A stretch of 41,878 bases of DNA from a virus. The notes below the pieces were generated by a model, which was not told the DNA's origin, searched no databases, and worked only from the letters and a program-made list of their open reading frames with translations. The stretch is from IMG/VR virus record IMGVR_UViG_3300037258_001196, positions 1 to 41,878 of that record. One strand, 5' to 3'. The position numbers were made by a program, and so were the translations under genes. Below, piece after piece: positions 41,714 to 41,878 of the stretch (positions are counted from its first letter, which is position 1; every line of letters starts with the position of its first letter).

Positions 41714-41878
41714 CTACGCCAACGCCGCGATCTTCTGCCCCACGTAAAACGACACCGCGCCGCCCAAGAACAACGCCCCCACCGCGAGATGGTGCACGCT
41801 TAAAATTGCCCCCGCCGTAAATGCGCCCAAACCTGCGAGCTGCACGATATATCCCACCGACTTTCGACTGGCACTCAT
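41714..41878 (-). CDS. Small two-span membrane protein; start at or beyond the window edge
   Basis: A 54-residue frame from an ATG that is the last three bases of the window (41876-41878). It reads MSASRKSVGYIVQLAGL..., with hydrophobic helices IVQLAGLGAFTAGAILSV and LAVGALFLGGAVSFYVG. It ends at TAG (41714-41716), but the same frame stays open for 27 more codons of a charged amphipathic helix (GEAKEAKEVEEVKDEVKGV) to TGA at 41630. The short stop may be a nonsense change, a read-through site, or the true end. Two spans with a charged tail would suit a holin-like or membrane-anchor protein. The real start may lie outside the window. Confidence 0.55.
   Translation of the reverse strand: MSASRKSVGYIVQLAGLGAFTAGAILSVHHLAVGALFLGGAVSFYVGQKIAALA

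Noticed and set aside
1-41878. CRISPR array
   Set aside because: No evenly spaced direct repeats with unique spacers; the only regular short repeats are the 25-bp tandem set at 1960-2034 and dispersed hairpins.
15635-41878. Phage-wide amber (TAG) recoding
   Set aside because: Portal, small head protein and PilZ genes end in TAG at positions where the proteins are complete, so TAG is a normal stop; only the small membrane protein shows a suspicious in-frame TAG.

Overview
The window looks like Acidobacteriota DNA (soil Terriglobia-like; inferred from gene style, not proven). It is GC-rich and carries very large secreted proteins with SBBP beta-propellers, choice-of-anchor D (HYDIN-like) repeats and a lipobox-like C-terminal tail, a YncE/phosphoesterase fusion, and dense intergenic hairpin repeats.

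Region 1 (1-15.4 kb) is chromosomal-type. It holds a secreted alkaline-phosphatase-superfamily enzyme, half of a tRNA-Ala(GGC) gene, an internally deleted ISNCY/IS1202-like insertion sequence, a 1851-residue SBBP/Ig-repeat surface protein whose 3' end is frameshifted, a TetX/PHBH-type FAD monooxygenase, the YncE-propeller/phosphoesterase, an unknown secreted protein and a small outer-membrane beta-barrel. Most are exported and probably act at the cell surface or periplasm.

Region 2 (15.6 kb to the window end) is a podovirus-type prophage, or a remnant of one, transcribed on the minus strand. In transcription order it reads: small membrane protein, hypothetical, large terminase, coiled-coil protein, portal, scaffold, major capsid, two hypotheticals (one split by a +1 shift), a giant beta-helix tailspike, membrane protein, head-tail adaptor, small head protein, propeller-like tail protein, a tail protein ending in a Hint domain, GNAT-like protein, Q-rich candidate ejection protein, membrane protein, transglycosylase endolysin, spanin-like protein. 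No tape measure, tail tube or sheath is seen, which fits a short tail. No integrase, repressor or small terminase is recognisable; the element continues past the right edge.

Two plus-strand genes interrupt this operon and look like morons or later host insertions. One is an exported NHL-repeat surface protein with the same C-terminal tail as the chromosomal SBBP protein. The other is a PilZ domain fused to a receiver whose phospho-acceptor Asp is replaced by Glu. The gaps between head genes carry modular repeats (a GTCATCCTGAGCGAAGCGAAGGACC-like core, then GCCCGCC/GGCGGGC hairpins), unusual for a compact active phage and suggestive of an old, host-colonised prophage. Three reading-frame lesions (near 9.02 kb, 30.9 kb, 41.71 kb) are either decay, assembly error or recoding.
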